From: CBFFRJ01 sp963530515
Lineage (GTDB): Bacteria; Pseudomonadota; Gammaproteobacteria; Enterobacterales; Enterobacteriaceae
Reading direction: 5' to 3'
NCBI GenBank assembly: GCA_963530515.1
Contig: CAUSEC010000003.1
Span: 124,001 to 188,000 of the forward strand
Length of the DNA: 64,000 bases
Both the position numbers and the translations under genes were made by a program. The notes below the pieces were generated by a model. It searched no databases, was not told the DNA's origin, and saw only the letters and a program-made list of their open reading frames with translations. Shown here piece after piece: positions 33,688 to 42,422 of the stretch. Positions within the stretch are counted from its first letter, which is position 1; the number at the start of each line of letters is the position of its first letter.

Positions 33688-34584
33688 TCAGGGGACGTCG
33701 TAACCCAGTGCCGCTTTACGAATGCGGAACCACTGCTGGCGCGTCATGTTCAGCCCTTCAGCCACCAGTGCAGAACGCACACGCTCAATTTTGCCGGAGC
33801 CGATAATCGGTAGCGGCTGTGACGGCAAACGCATCACCCAGGCGTACACCACCTGCTCAATGCTTTGCGCATTCAGTTCCTGCGCTACCTGCGCCAGCTC
33901 ATCACGCAGCGGCTGGAATTCAGCATCATTAAACAAGCGACCACCACCGAGGCAAGACCAGGCCATCGGGCGAATGCGCAACTGCTGGAGTTGGTCGAGC
34001 GTACCGTCCAGCAGCAGCGGCTGGTGCACCGGCGAAAGCTCAACCTGGTTAGTGGCCAGGGTGAACGGCAGGCGTGACTGCAACAGCGCGAACTGGGCAC
34101 GCGTGAAGTTTGATACCCCGAAGTGGCTGACTTTGCCGCTCTGGTGTAAATGCAGGAAAGCTTCTGCTACTTCGTCAGCATCCATCAGCGGATCCGGGCG
34201 ATGTATCAACAGCAAATCAAGGTGATCGGTCGCCAGGTGAGTCAGAGACTGCTCGGCGCTGGCAATAATATGGGAGCTGTCGGTAATATAATGCCCGATA
34301 GCGTGCTCTTTTTTCGCGGTCGTCGCGATACCACATTTGGTGACGATTTCCATCCGGCTACGCAGCTGTGGCGCAAGTTTCAGGGCTTCACCAAAAGCCG
34401 CCTCGCACAGATAACCGCCGTAGATATCGGCATGGTCGACCGTGGTCACACCCAGATCCAGGTGCTCTTCAATAAAGCTGACCAGCTGGCGGGGAGACAT
34501 ATTCCAGTCCATTAAACGCCAGTAGCCCATCACGAAACGGGAGAACGTTGGTCCTTGCGGTGCAAGGGTAATTCGCTGAACCAT
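33688..34584 (-). CDS. ydhF: YdhF, aldo-keto reductase
   Basis: 298-residue TIM-barrel oxidoreductase, NADPH-dependent family. The catalytic tetrad region is visible as TTVDHADIYGGY (Asp and Tyr), EIVTKCG (Lys) and LLIHRPDPLMD (His), and the cofactor end as IIGSGKIERV. Physiological substrate unknown. The start at 34584 (MVQRITLAPQGP) gives the K-12 length. It is in line with sodC, with about 80 bases between. Confidence 0.9.
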   Translation of the reverse strand: MVQRITLAPQGPTFSRFVMGYWRLMDWNMSPRQLVSFIEEHLDLGVTTVDHADIYGGYLCEAAFGEALKLAPQLRSRMEIVTKCGIATTAKKEHAIGHYITDSSHIIASAEQSLTHLATDHLDLLLIHRPDPLMDADEVAEAFLHLHQSGKVSHFGVSNFTRAQFALLQSRLPFTLATNQVELSPVHQPLLLDGTLDQLQQLRIRPMAWSCLGGGRLFNDAEFQPLRDELAQVAQELNAQSIEQVVYAWVMRLPSQPLPIIGSGKIERVRSALVAEGLNMTRQQWFRIRKAALGYDVP

Positions 34585-34632
34585 AACCACTTCCTCAACA
34601 ATAATTTCAGGTGAGTATACGCAATTATGGCG

Positions 34633-34872
34633 TCAAAACAGTGAAGGTTGCTGAGGTTCTTCAGGCGGGGTTGCTTTATTCGCGCGTAATTTGCGCAGCA
34701 GCCGCTGGCGACAGAGACGCAGAACGTCCTGCTTTTGTCCGTCAGTCATGTTTTGCCAGTTAAAGCGCTCATCGCGACTGCGCATACAGCCGCGGCAAAA
34801 TCCCCGTTCGTCCGACTGGCATATTCCCCGGCACGGGCTTTGAACGGGGAAAAATTCCAGTTGCTCTGCCAC
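34633..34872 (-). CDS. ydhL: YdhL, DUF1289 Cys-rich small protein
   Basis: 79 residues from a GTG start, the K-12 length. The DUF1289 core SPCRGICQSDERGFCRGCMR has four cysteines in a metal- or cluster-binding spacing, and the C-terminus is basic. Function unknown. It is divergent from nemR, the intergenic gap holding the NemR operator. A longer frame up to 34947 would run into that operator region, so GTG is preferred. Confidence 0.85.
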   Translation of the reverse strand: MAEQLEFFPVQSPCRGICQSDERGFCRGCMRSRDERFNWQNMTDGQKQDVLRLCRQRLLRKLRANKATPPEEPQQPSLF

Positions 34873-34964
34873 GCCTCGCCCCTCTCTTCTTTCTGATACC
34901 TTTATTGAAGACGGACTGGCACGAACCTGCAAGTTCAATAAGGGCATCTATTGCTACTTGCACC

Positions 34965-34979
34965 AGACCGATCGGTCTA
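34965..34979. promoter_or_regulatory. NemR box upstream of nemR
   Basis: AGACCGATCGGTCT is a perfect palindrome. With the flanking A it matches the E. coli NemR operator TAGACC-N4-GGTCTA except at the first base. It lies 16 bases before the nemR ATG. Confidence 0.88.
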
Positions 34980-34994
34980 GTAGAGTGCTTTTCC

Positions 34995-35591
34995 ATGAGC
35001 AGAAACAGCGAACACGATACCCGAGAACACCTCCTGGCCACCGGCGAGCGGCTTTGCATGCACCGTGGTTTCACCGGGATGGGGTTGAGCGAACTATTGA
35101 AAACGGCGGAAGTGCCCAAAGGCTCTTTCTACCATTACTTTCGCTCAAAAGAAGCGTTTGGCGTGGCCTTGCTGGAGCGGCATTACGCCGGTTACCACCA
35201 GCGTCTGGCTGAGCATTTCGCCCACGGTGAAGGGAATTATCGCGATCGCCTGCTGGCCTACTATCGCCATACACTGGTGCAGTTTTGCGACCAGGGCATT
35301 ATCAGCGGTTGCCTGACGGTGAAACTGTCTGCTGAGGTGTGTGACTTGTCCGAAACCATGCGCACGGCGATGGACAGGGGCGCAAGCCAGATTATTGCAT
35401 TGTTGGCGAGTGCGCTGGAAAACGGACGGACGGAAAACTGTCTGACCTTCCCCGGCGATGCACAAACCCAGGCCCAGGTGCTTTATGCGCTCTGGCTTGG
35501 CGCCAATCTACAAGCCAAGATTTCGCGCAGTGCCGTGCCGCTGGAAAGCGCACTGGCCCATGCGCAGGCCATTATTGCAGCGCCTGTCTGA
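34995..35591 (+). CDS. nemR: NemR, electrophile/HOCl-sensing TetR-family repressor
   Basis: 198 residues. TetR helix-turn-helix (GLSELLKTAEVPKGSFYHYF) and a redox-sensing core. Cysteines equivalent to C21, C98, C106 and C116 of E. coli NemR are conserved (GERLCMH, QFCDQG, SGCLTV and EVCDLS); C106 is the main sensor there. It represses nemRA-gloA until N-ethylmaleimide, quinones, methylglyoxal or bleach modify it. The start at 34995 follows the operator. Confidence 0.95.
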   Translation: MSRNSEHDTREHLLATGERLCMHRGFTGMGLSELLKTAEVPKGSFYHYFRSKEAFGVALLERHYAGYHQRLAEHFAHGEGNYRDRLLAYYRHTLVQFCDQGIISGCLTVKLSAEVCDLSETMRTAMDRGASQIIALLASALENGRTENCLTFPGDAQTQAQVLYALWLGANLQAKISRSAVPLESALAHAQAIIAAPV

Positions 35592-35616
35592 CGGGCGTTT
35601 TTATTTCACTTATTAC

Positions 35617-35631
35617 TAGTCGACCGGTCTA
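35617..35631. promoter_or_regulatory. Possible second NemR site before nemA
   Basis: TAGTCGACCGGTCTA carries one good half (GGTCTA) and a degenerate left half, 14 bases upstream of the nemA ATG. A second, weaker repressor site here is an inference; I know of none reported for E. coli. Confidence 0.4.
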
Positions 35632-35644
35632 TTCAGGAGATTTT

Positions 35645-36739
35645 ATGTCCAGTAACGTATTTAGCCCGCTGAAAGTGGGCGCCATTACCGCGCCAAACCG
35701 TGTTTTTATGGCGCCACTGACGCGTTTACGCAGCATTGAGCCGGGCGATATCCCAACACCGCTGATGGCCGAGTATTATCGCCAGCGTGCCAGCTCAGGT
35801 TTGATCATCAGCGAAGCCACGCAAATTTCCGCACAGGCAAAAGGCTATGCCGGTGCGCCAGGTCTGCACAGCCCGGAGCAAATTGCGGCGTGGAAAAAAA
35901 TCACCGATGGCGTACACGCTGAAAACGGGCGCATTGCCGTGCAGCTGTGGCACACCGGTCGTATCTCCCACAATTCATTGCAGCCAGGTGGTCAGGCACC
36001 GGTCGCCCCTTCCGCGATTGCTGCGGGTACGCGCACTTCCCTGCGTGATGCAAACGGTAACCCTACCCGTGAAGACACCTCAGTGCCGCGGGCTCTGGAG
36101 ACCGAAGAGATCCCAGGGATCGTCAACGATTTCCGTCAGGCCGTTATCAATGCCCGTGAGGCCGGTTTTGACCTGGTTGAGCTGCACTCCGCCCACGGCT
36201 ACCTGTTGCACCAGTTCCTCTCTCCGTCCGCCAACCATCGTACCGATCAGTACGGCGGCAGCGTTGAAAACCGCGCACGTCTGGTGCTGGAAGTGGTTGA
36301 TGCCGTCAGTGAGGCATGGGGTGCCGATCGTATCGGTATTCGTGTTTCTCCGATTGGCTCTTTCCAGAACACCGACAACGGCCCGAACGAAGAAGCGGAT
36401 GCCTTGTACCTGATTGAAGAGCTGGGTAAACGCGGCATTGCCTATCTGCATATGTCCGAGCCGGACTGGGCAGGCGGTCAGCCTTACACTGAAGCTTTCC
36501 GTCAGAAAGTGCGCGAGCGCTTCCATGGGCCTATCGTGGGTGCGGGTGCCTACACGCTCGAGAAAGCAGAAGACCTTATCAGCAAAGGATTGATCGACGC
36601 CGTGGCCTTCGGCCGTGACTATATTGCCAACCCGGACCTGGTCGAGCGCCTGAAACATAAAGCGGAACTGAACCCGCAGCGCCCGGAAAGCTTCTACGGC
36701 GGCGGCGCTGAAGGTTATACCGATTACCCTTCTTTATAA
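35645..36739 (+). CDS. nemA: N-ethylmaleimide reductase (old yellow enzyme)
   Basis: 364-residue FMN-dependent TIM-barrel enzyme reducing activated alkenes, quinones and nitro-compounds. FMN and substrate elements: MAPLTRLR, the active-site segment DLVELHSAHGYLLHQFLSP with the His/Asn-type ligand region, and VAFGRDYIANPDLV near the end. It is downstream of nemR in one operon with gloA. Confidence 0.95.
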   Translation: MSSNVFSPLKVGAITAPNRVFMAPLTRLRSIEPGDIPTPLMAEYYRQRASSGLIISEATQISAQAKGYAGAPGLHSPEQIAAWKKITDGVHAENGRIAVQLWHTGRISHNSLQPGGQAPVAPSAIAAGTRTSLRDANGNPTREDTSVPRALETEEIPGIVNDFRQAVINAREAGFDLVELHSAHGYLLHQFLSPSANHRTDQYGGSVENRARLVLEVVDAVSEAWGADRIGIRVSPIGSFQNTDNGPNEEADALYLIEELGKRGIAYLHMSEPDWAGGQPYTEAFRQKVRERFHGPIVGAGAYTLEKAEDLISKGLIDAVAFGRDYIANPDLVERLKHKAELNPQRPESFYGGGAEGYTDYPSL

Positions 36740-36823
36740 TCCCTCGATTGATAGCGGCAAGGATTCGCCGCTATACTAAAACTCTGTTTCGAATAAGAAT
36801 TCACTCACGCAAAAGAGGATATT

Positions 36824-37231
36824 ATGCGCTTTCTTCATACCATGCTTCGCGTTAGCGACCTGCAGCGTTCCATTGATTTCTATACCAAAGTGATGGGTAT
36901 GTCCCTGCTGCGCACCAGCGAAAACCCGGAGTACAAATACTCTCTGGCGTTCGTTGGCTACGGCCCGGAATCGGAAACTGCGGTGCTGGAACTGACCTAT
37001 AACTGGGGCGTAGACAGTTATGAGCTGGGCACGGCCTATGGGCACATTGCGCTGGAAGTGGATAACGCCGCCGAAGCCTGCGAGCGTATTCGCCAGAACG
37101 GCGGCAACGTAACGCGTGAAGCGGGCCCGGTTAAAGGTGGCACCACGGTTATCGCCTTTATTGAAGATCCAGACGGTTACAAAGTTGAGCTGATTGAAGC
37201 CAAAGACGCCGGGCGTGGTCTGGGCAATTGA
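36824..37231 (+). CDS. gloA: Glyoxalase I (Ni-dependent lactoylglutathione lyase)
   Basis: 135 residues. Metal ligands His5, Glu56, His74 and Glu122 are all present (MRFLHTML, AVLELTYN, YGHIALEV and YKVELIE). It converts the glutathione hemithioacetal of methylglyoxal to S-lactoylglutathione and is co-regulated with nemRA, so one operon covers several electrophiles. An AGAGGA ribosome site precedes the start. An 84-base gap with a TAGCGGC/GCCGCTA hairpin separates it from nemA. Confidence 0.96.
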   Translation: MRFLHTMLRVSDLQRSIDFYTKVMGMSLLRTSENPEYKYSLAFVGYGPESETAVLELTYNWGVDSYELGTAYGHIALEVDNAAEACERIRQNGGNVTREAGPVKGGTTVIAFIEDPDGYKVELIEAKDAGRGLGN

Positions 37232-37236
37232 TCTTT

Positions 37237-37263
37237 ACGGGCGCCCCTGCGCGCCCGTCGTTT
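37237..37263 (+). terminator. Hairpin after gloA
   Basis: ACGGGCGC/GCGCCCGT stem followed by CGTTTCC. It has a strong stem but a short T tract; it probably ends the nemRA-gloA transcript. Confidence 0.5.
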
Positions 37264-37322
37264 CCATCCCTTCCCAAAATTTGCCATAATGCGCTGCCAT
37301 TTTCCCATACCAAGAGACTCAG

Positions 37323-37973
37323 ATGTCCGATAACGCTCAACTCACCGGTCTGTGCGACCGTTTTCGCGGTTTTTACCCTGTTGTTATTGATGTTGAAACC
37401 GCCGGGTTTAACGCCAAAACTGATGCCTTACTGGAAGTCGCGGCGATTACCCTGAAAATGGATTCGGACGGTTGGTTAATGCCTGACGAGACTTTGCATT
37501 TCCATGTTGAGCCTTTCGAAGGGGCAAACCTGCAACCTGAGGCACTGGCGTTCAACGGCATTGATCCGAGCAACCCGCTGCGCGGCGCTGTTAACGAGTA
37601 CGACGCGCTGCACGCCATTTTCAAAATGGTGCGTAAAGGCATTAAAGACAGCAACTGTAACCGCGCCATCATGGTGGCCCATAACGCGACCTTCGATCAT
37701 AGCTTTATGATGGCAGCCGCAGAGCGCGCCTCACTGAAGCGCAACCCGTTTCACCCTTTCGTGACCTTTGATACTGCGTCCTTAAGCGGGCTGGCGCTGG
37801 GGCAAACTGTATTATCGAAGGCGTGTGCCGCAGCGGGCCTCGATTTTGATGCCACTCAGGCGCACTCTGCACTGTATGACACGGAACAAACGGCCCTGCT
37901 ATTCTGCGAGATTGTGAACCGCTTCAAGCGCCTTGGTGGCTGGCCTTTGCCCATCGCCGATGAGCAAGCATAA
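37323..37973 (+). CDS. rnt: Ribonuclease T
   Basis: 216-residue DEDDh 3'-5' exoribonuclease that trims tRNA CCA ends, 5S and 23S rRNA. The first exonuclease motif VIDVETAGF holds Asp23 and Glu25, AHNATFDHSF is the second, and AHSALYDTEQTA supplies the His and last Asp. It stands between gloA and grxD as in K-12. Confidence 0.96.
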   Translation: MSDNAQLTGLCDRFRGFYPVVIDVETAGFNAKTDALLEVAAITLKMDSDGWLMPDETLHFHVEPFEGANLQPEALAFNGIDPSNPLRGAVNEYDALHAIFKMVRKGIKDSNCNRAIMVAHNATFDHSFMMAAAERASLKRNPFHPFVTFDTASLSGLALGQTVLSKACAAAGLDFDATQAHSALYDTEQTALLFCEIVNRFKRLGGWPLPIADEQA

Positions 37974-38003
37974 AAAAAGCGACCCGAGGGTCGCTTTTTT
38001 TTA
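37972..38003. terminator. Bidirectional terminator between rnt and grxD
   Basis: AGCGACCC/GGGTCGCT stem flanked by seven A and eight T. Confidence 0.9.
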
Positions 38004-38014
38004 GCGCTGAGGCA

Positions 38015-38362
38015 TCACTCTGCGCCCGGCTCTTCAGATTTGTACTTCGCAGCCGTCTCTTTGATCAGCGGCTGCAGTTCGCCACGCTGATACATTTCGA
38101 TGATGATGTCGCAACCGCCGACCAGCTCACCGTCAACCCACAGCTGCGGGAAGGTCGGCCAGTTAGCGTATTTCGGCAGCTCAGCACGAATATCCGGGTT
38201 CTGCAGGATATCAACGTAAGCAAAGCGTTCGCCACAGGCGGAGAGCGCCTGTACGGCCTGCGCGGAGAAACCGCAGCTTGGCAGCTTTGGGGAACCTTTC
38301 ATGTACAGCAGAATCGGGTTCTCAGCGATTTGGGTCTGGATTTTTTCTAAAGTCGTGCTCAT
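38015..38362 (-). CDS. grxD: Monothiol glutaredoxin 4
   Basis: 115 residues with the monothiol active site CGFS (Cys30) after KGSPKLPS, plus WPTFPQLWVDGELVGGCDI for glutathione binding. It carries a glutathione-ligated [2Fe-2S] cluster and works with BolA and in cluster delivery. The start at 38362 (MSTTLEKIQ) follows AAGGAAG and gives the K-12 length. Confidence 0.96.
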   Translation of the reverse strand: MSTTLEKIQTQIAENPILLYMKGSPKLPSCGFSAQAVQALSACGERFAYVDILQNPDIRAELPKYANWPTFPQLWVDGELVGGCDIIIEMYQRGELQPLIKETAAKYKSEEPGAE

Positions 38363-38701
38363 TGTCTTGCTTCCTTCAACTTCTTTTCGGCAGATAACTG
38401 TCATTGTAACGGTTCAGGCAAGCAACAGAAAATAACATTTTGTTCACCACTCATTATTTTATCGTCTGTTGCCAAAAGATTCATTCAGAATATCATTTAC
38501 CCTCTCCCGTAACTGCGTGATAGTTCAACAATTGACCTTGTTCAACACACAATTGATGATTTTTTTTGCGCTTGGTAACGAAACAAAGTTTTAGATGCAA
38601 AAAGCCTATTAACTTTTCTGCTTTTTATAGATTAGAATCGACGCGGATCTAAATCATACGCAAGCATTATTGAATGCCTGCACTTACCAGGGGATTGCTC
38701 A
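38363..38701. other. Intergenic region between grxD and mepH
   Basis: AT-rich and without a gene. It holds the divergent promoters; a possible mepH -10 element is TAGAAT at 38633-38638, with a weak -35. No operator recognised. Confidence 0.5.
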
Positions 38702-39547
38702 GTGGCGCGAATTAATACAGCTTCAATCACGCTCTGTGCTTTGTTGTTCACTACGCTCACGTTTACGCCTTTAGCTAATGCTTCCGAGCAGACGCGAGGC
38801 TCGGCCGTACACAAGACGCATGTAGTGAAAGCATCCGAACACAAAAAAACCAGCCCGACAGAAAAAACATCAAAGAAAAGCAGTGGCACCGCCTCAAAGG
38901 CAACGGCAAAAGCCGAAAACAAAAAATCAACGGCGACAAAGAAAACGTCGACCGTCAGCAAAAAAACCTCCAGCAGTAAAACCAGCAAGAATACCTCCCG
39001 CCATAGTAAATCCAGCAAAACTCCCGCTCCGGTTGTTGCTATGACGGAAAAATGCACCAAGCGTAAAGGGCATAAAGCGCAGTGTGTAAAAGTTAAAGGG
39101 GGCAAACCTGTCGCGATTTCTGAAGCGCACAAAGTTCGCATCCAAAAGATTCAGAAAACCGCAATGTCGAAGCTGATGAATCAGATTGGCAAACCTTATC
39201 ACTGGGGCGGCACCTCTCCGATGACCGGTTTTGACTGCAGTGGACTGGTGTATTACGCGTATAAAGACCTCGTGAAATTCCGTATTCCCCGCACTGCGAA
39301 CGAAATGTATCACCTGCGTGATGCTTCTCCGGTCAACGTTGCGGAACTGGAAAGCGGCGATCTTGTGTTTTTCCGTACTCAGGGACGCGGTACGGCTGAC
39401 CATGTGGGTGTGTATGTCGGCAACGGCAAATTCATCCAGTCTCCACGTAGCGGTCAGGATATTCAAATAACGTCTTTAAGCGAAGATTACTGGCAGCGTC
39501 ATTATGTTGGCGCACGTCGTGTGGTCACGCCTAAAACCATCCGATAG
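38702..39547 (+). CDS. mepH: MepH, murein DD-endopeptidase
   Basis: 281 residues from a GTG start. Signal peptide ending ANA-S around residue 27, a long Lys/Ser/Thr-rich low-complexity linker (about 28-108), then an NlpC/P60 domain with catalytic Cys in GFDCSGLVYYAY and His in TADHVGVYVG. In E. coli it cleaves D-Ala-mDAP cross-links during wall growth. The linker differs from K-12 (271 residues) while the catalytic domain is nearly the same. Confidence 0.93.
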   Translation: MARINTASITLCALLFTTLTFTPLANASEQTRGSAVHKTHVVKASEHKKTSPTEKTSKKSSGTASKATAKAENKKSTATKKTSTVSKKTSSSKTSKNTSRHSKSSKTPAPVVAMTEKCTKRKGHKAQCVKVKGGKPVAISEAHKVRIQKIQKTAMSKLMNQIGKPYHWGGTSPMTGFDCSGLVYYAYKDLVKFRIPRTANEMYHLRDASPVNVAELESGDLVFFRTQGRGTADHVGVYVGNGKFIQSPRSGQDIQITSLSEDYWQRHYVGARRVVTPKTIR

Positions 39548-39616
39548 CCCCTCAACTGCCGCCATCGTGGCAGGTAATGTTTCAGGGGTTCAGGATAATC
39601 AATGCATCAAGTAAAA

Positions 39617-39647
39617 GGCAGGAGGGAAACCCTCCTGCTTTTTTTAT
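39617..39647 (+). terminator. Intrinsic terminator after mepH
   Basis: GCAGGAGGG/CCCTCCTGC stem, AAAC-type loop, then seven T. Confidence 0.88.
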
Positions 39648-39649
39648 TC

Positions 39650-40819
39650 TCAGTCCGTGGCAGCACAGGCGGGGTCTGTGGCCTGACGACCGGACAACAG
39701 CACCAGCAGGAATGCCAGGCCGGCAATGATGGCCCCTGTCACCGGAACAAAGGCATAGCCCAGTCCACCGGAAATTACCGCCCCACCTGCCGCCGCACCC
39801 AGCGCGTTACCAAGGTTGAACGCCCCGATATTGACCGACGACGAGAGCCCTGGCGCTTCATGCGCCACTCGCATCACTCGCATTTGCAGCGGCGGCACGA
39901 TTGCGAAGGTCGCCGCACCCCAGACCACCATGCTGATTGCCGCCCCAAACTCACTGCGCGCAAGCCAGGGAATCGCTACCATGATGGCAATAAGCAGCAG
40001 TAAGAAGCCTTTCAGTGTGCCAGTTACTGAGCGATCGGCCAGTTTGCCGCCGAGATAGTTCCCCAGCGAGAAGCCCACGCCAATCAGCACCAGCATCGCG
40101 GTGATGAATGCCGGACCTGCATCAGCAATGTTATGCAGCACCGGGGAGATATAGGTGTAAAGCGTAAACATCGCCCCCGCGCCGAGCACGGTAGTGAGCA
40201 GAGCTGAAACCACCTGCGGGCGCATCAACACGGTCAGTTCTTTGCGTACATCGGGTCGCTCCCCTGCACTGCCTTTTGGCAAGGAGAAATACAGACTCGC
40301 CATCGCGATAATACCCAGACCCGCCGTGGCCAGGAATGACATGCGCCAGCCGATAGTTTCACCAAGCCAGGTGGCAGCAGGGACACCGCCGATATTGGCA
40401 ATCGTCAGCCCCATAAACATGGTCGCGACCGCGCTCGCCTGTTTCTCTTTTGCCACTACGCTTGCGGCAACCACCGAACCCAGACCAAAGAATGCGCCGT
40501 GGTTGAGGCTGGTGATAATACGCGACAGCATCAGGGTGGTGTAATCAGGTGAAATCGCCGATAGCACATTACCCAGCGTGAAGATCGCCATTAAGAAGAT
40601 CAGCGCATTGCGGCGTGCGCGGTGAGATAGCAGCAGCGTCATGAGCGGCGCCCCCACCATGACGCCAATCGCATAGGCACTGATCAGCATACCTGCGGCC
40701 GGAATCGACACATCGACACCGCGTGCGATGACTGGCAACAGACCCATCGGGGAGAATTCGGTGGTACCGATGCCAAAAGCGCCAATCGCCAGGGCAAGCA
40801 GTGGATAGTTAATTTTCAT
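39650..40819 (-). CDS. ydhP: YdhP, DHA1-family MFS transporter
   Basis: 389 residues, twelve membrane helices, arabinose-efflux-like drug:H+ antiporter family. The N-terminal GIGTTEFSPMGLLP motif is typical, as is the loop 2-3 segment LLSHRARRNALI. Substrate unknown. It is transcribed away from ynhF, which lies 170 bases upstream in the same direction. Confidence 0.9.
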   Translation of the reverse strand: MKINYPLLALAIGAFGIGTTEFSPMGLLPVIARGVDVSIPAAGMLISAYAIGVMVGAPLMTLLLSHRARRNALIFLMAIFTLGNVLSAISPDYTTLMLSRIITSLNHGAFFGLGSVVAASVVAKEKQASAVATMFMGLTIANIGGVPAATWLGETIGWRMSFLATAGLGIIAMASLYFSLPKGSAGERPDVRKELTVLMRPQVVSALLTTVLGAGAMFTLYTYISPVLHNIADAGPAFITAMLVLIGVGFSLGNYLGGKLADRSVTGTLKGFLLLLIAIMVAIPWLARSEFGAAISMVVWGAATFAIVPPLQMRVMRVAHEAPGLSSSVNIGAFNLGNALGAAAGGAVISGGLGYAFVPVTGAIIAGLAFLLVLLSGRQATDPACAATD

Positions 40820-40960
40820 GATTTATTGACTCCGGAAATGCCGTGTCGTTAGCCGACACCGTCACAGAAGGCAAAAGTATGACATCAATCACAAAAAACA
40901 GTAGTGAGGGAATGGCGAAAAGAGTATTGCTAAATCAGGGATAATGGCGGGATAAAACAG

Positions 40961-40982
40961 CGAGGGAGAAGACTCTCCCTCG
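40961..40982 (-). terminator. Hairpin after ynhF
   Basis: CGAGGGAGA/TCTCCCTCG stem on the minus strand followed by a loose T tract (CTGTTTTAT). It may end ynhF transcription ahead of ydhP. Confidence 0.6.
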
Positions 40983-40989
40983 GGGTCAA

Positions 40990-41079
40990 TCAATGCAGAG
41001 CCGCAGTCATTGCACCGGCAACAATCAGGGCAAGCACAATTACGGTGGTCACTAAAGAAAACTTCAGGTCGGTGCTCAT
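40990..41079 (-). CDS. ynhF: YnhF, 29-residue membrane protein
   Basis: The frame encodes MSTDLKFSLVTTVIVLALIV followed by AGAMTAALH, differing from the E. coli YnhF micro-protein at only a few positions. It is a single transmembrane helix of unknown function, known in E. coli to keep its formyl-Met. GGAGAAA lies a few bases upstream of the start. It falls below usual gene-calling length limits. Confidence 0.92.
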   Translation of the reverse strand: MSTDLKFSLVTTVIVLALIVAGAMTAALH

Positions 41080-41317
41080 CAATTTTTCTCCTTTCTCATT
41101 TCCCCACAAAAAGTGAGATAGCGCATTTTTGCATAAATAAACGTAAAAATCTTGCAGGATTTAGATTGATATACGTTTTAGCTCTTCCCCTTTTGGTCAA
41201 GATAAGACAAAATTCGACGCTAAATTTATTAGCGTACCGGCCATTGACTCCCCTCCTGACGTCCAGTGTCTTTTTCCCGGCGTAATACAGTCCCTCGCGT
41301 GGGAAAAGGGTGAAGGC

Positions 41318-41333
41318 AGGCAAACGTTTACCT
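41318..41333. promoter_or_regulatory. PurR operator O1 of purR
   Basis: AGGCAAACGTTTACCT fits every fixed position of the PurR consensus ANGCAANCGNTTNCNT. It is 45 bases before the purR start, equivalent to the upstream autoregulatory site in E. coli. Confidence 0.9.
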
Positions 41334-41377
41334 TAAGTAATTTCAGGAGCTTATGATATGGCATGGAGTGACATCTG

Positions 41378-42403
41378 ATGGCAACGATCAAAGACGTAGC
41401 GAAGCGAGCAAACGTTTCCACCACAACCGTATCACATGTAATTAACAAGACGCGATTCGTGGCTGAAGAGACACGTAATGCGGTGTGGGCTGCAATCAAA
41501 GAGCTTCACTATTCGCCAAGTGCCGTCGCCCGTAGCCTGAAGGTGAATCACACCAAATCTATCGGTCTGCTGGCTACCAGCAGCGAAGCGGCCTATTTTG
41601 CCGAGATCATCGAAGCCGTAGAGAAAAACTGTTTCCAGAAGGGCTATACCCTCATTTTGGGCAACGCCTGGAACAATTTTGAAAAACAAGGCGCGTATCT
41701 GTCGATGATGGCGCAAAAGCGCGTTGATGGTCTGCTGGTGATGTGTTCAGAGTACCCGGAATCTCTGCTTACCATGCTGGGCGAGTACCGCCATATCCCG
41801 ATGGTGGTGATGGACTGGGGTGAAGCGAAAGCCGATTTTACGGACACCGTTATTGATAACGCGTTCGAAGGCGGCTATATGGCCGGGCGTTATCTCGTTG
41901 AACGCGGTCACCGTGACATTGGCGTTATTCCAGGCCCGCTTGAGCGAAATACCGGCGCCGGTCGCCTGGCTGGCTTTATGAAAGCCATGGAAGAAGCCCA
42001 CATCAAGGTGCCAGAAAACTGGATCGTGCAGGGGGATTTTGAGCCGGAATCTGGTTATCGCGCCATGCAGCAAATCCTTGCGCAGTCGCCGCGCCCTACC
42101 GCTATTTTCTGCGGCGGCGACATCATGGCTATGGGCGCGCTCTGTGCGGCAGACGAAATGGGGCTGCGCGTGCCGCAGGACATTTCACTGATTGGTTATG
42201 ACAATGTGCGCAACTCACGCTTCTTCACCCCGGCGTTGACCACTATCCATCAGCCAAAAGATTCGCTGGGGGAAACCGCGTTTAACATGCTGCTGGATCG
42301 CATCGTCAATAAGCGCGAGGTTTCGCAATCCATTGAAGTGCATCCGCGTCTGATTGAACGTCGTTCGGTTGCCGATGGTCCGTTCCGCGACTATCGCCGT
42401 TAA
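41378..42403 (+). CDS. purR: PurR, purine repressor
   Basis: 341-residue LacI-family repressor using hypoxanthine or guanine as corepressor. N-terminal headpiece TIKDVAKRANVSTTTVSHVI with hinge helix (Leu54 region SAVARSLKV), and a ligand-binding core with FCGGDIMAMGAL and GYDNVRNSRFFTP. Almost identical to K-12. Two operators flank and overlap the start, so it should repress itself. Confidence 0.97.
   Translation: MATIKDVAKRANVSTTTVSHVINKTRFVAEETRNAVWAAIKELHYSPSAVARSLKVNHTKSIGLLATSSEAAYFAEIIEAVEKNCFQKGYTLILGNAWNNFEKQGAYLSMMAQKRVDGLLVMCSEYPESLLTMLGEYRHIPMVVMDWGEAKADFTDTVIDNAFEGGYMAGRYLVERGHRDIGVIPGPLERNTGAGRLAGFMKAMEEAHIKVPENWIVQGDFEPESGYRAMQQILAQSPRPTAIFCGGDIMAMGALCAADEMGLRVPQDISLIGYDNVRNSRFFTPALTTIHQPKDSLGETAFNMLLDRIVNKREVSQSIEVHPRLIERRSVADGPFRDYRR
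41406..41421. promoter_or_regulatory. PurR operator O2 inside purR
   Basis: GAGCAAACGTTTCCAC, codons 10-15 of purR, matches the PurR core GCAAACGTTT with mismatches only at the ends. The second autoregulatory operator of E. coli purR is at this intragenic place. Confidence 0.8.
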
Positions 42404-42422
42404 TTTTGCCGGTGGGAGCCGG

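Noticed and set aside
36751..36775. TAGCGGC/GCCGCTA hairpin between nemA and gloA considered as a terminator
   Set aside because: No T tract follows and nemA and gloA are expected to be co-transcribed; it is more likely an mRNA-processing or stabilising structure.
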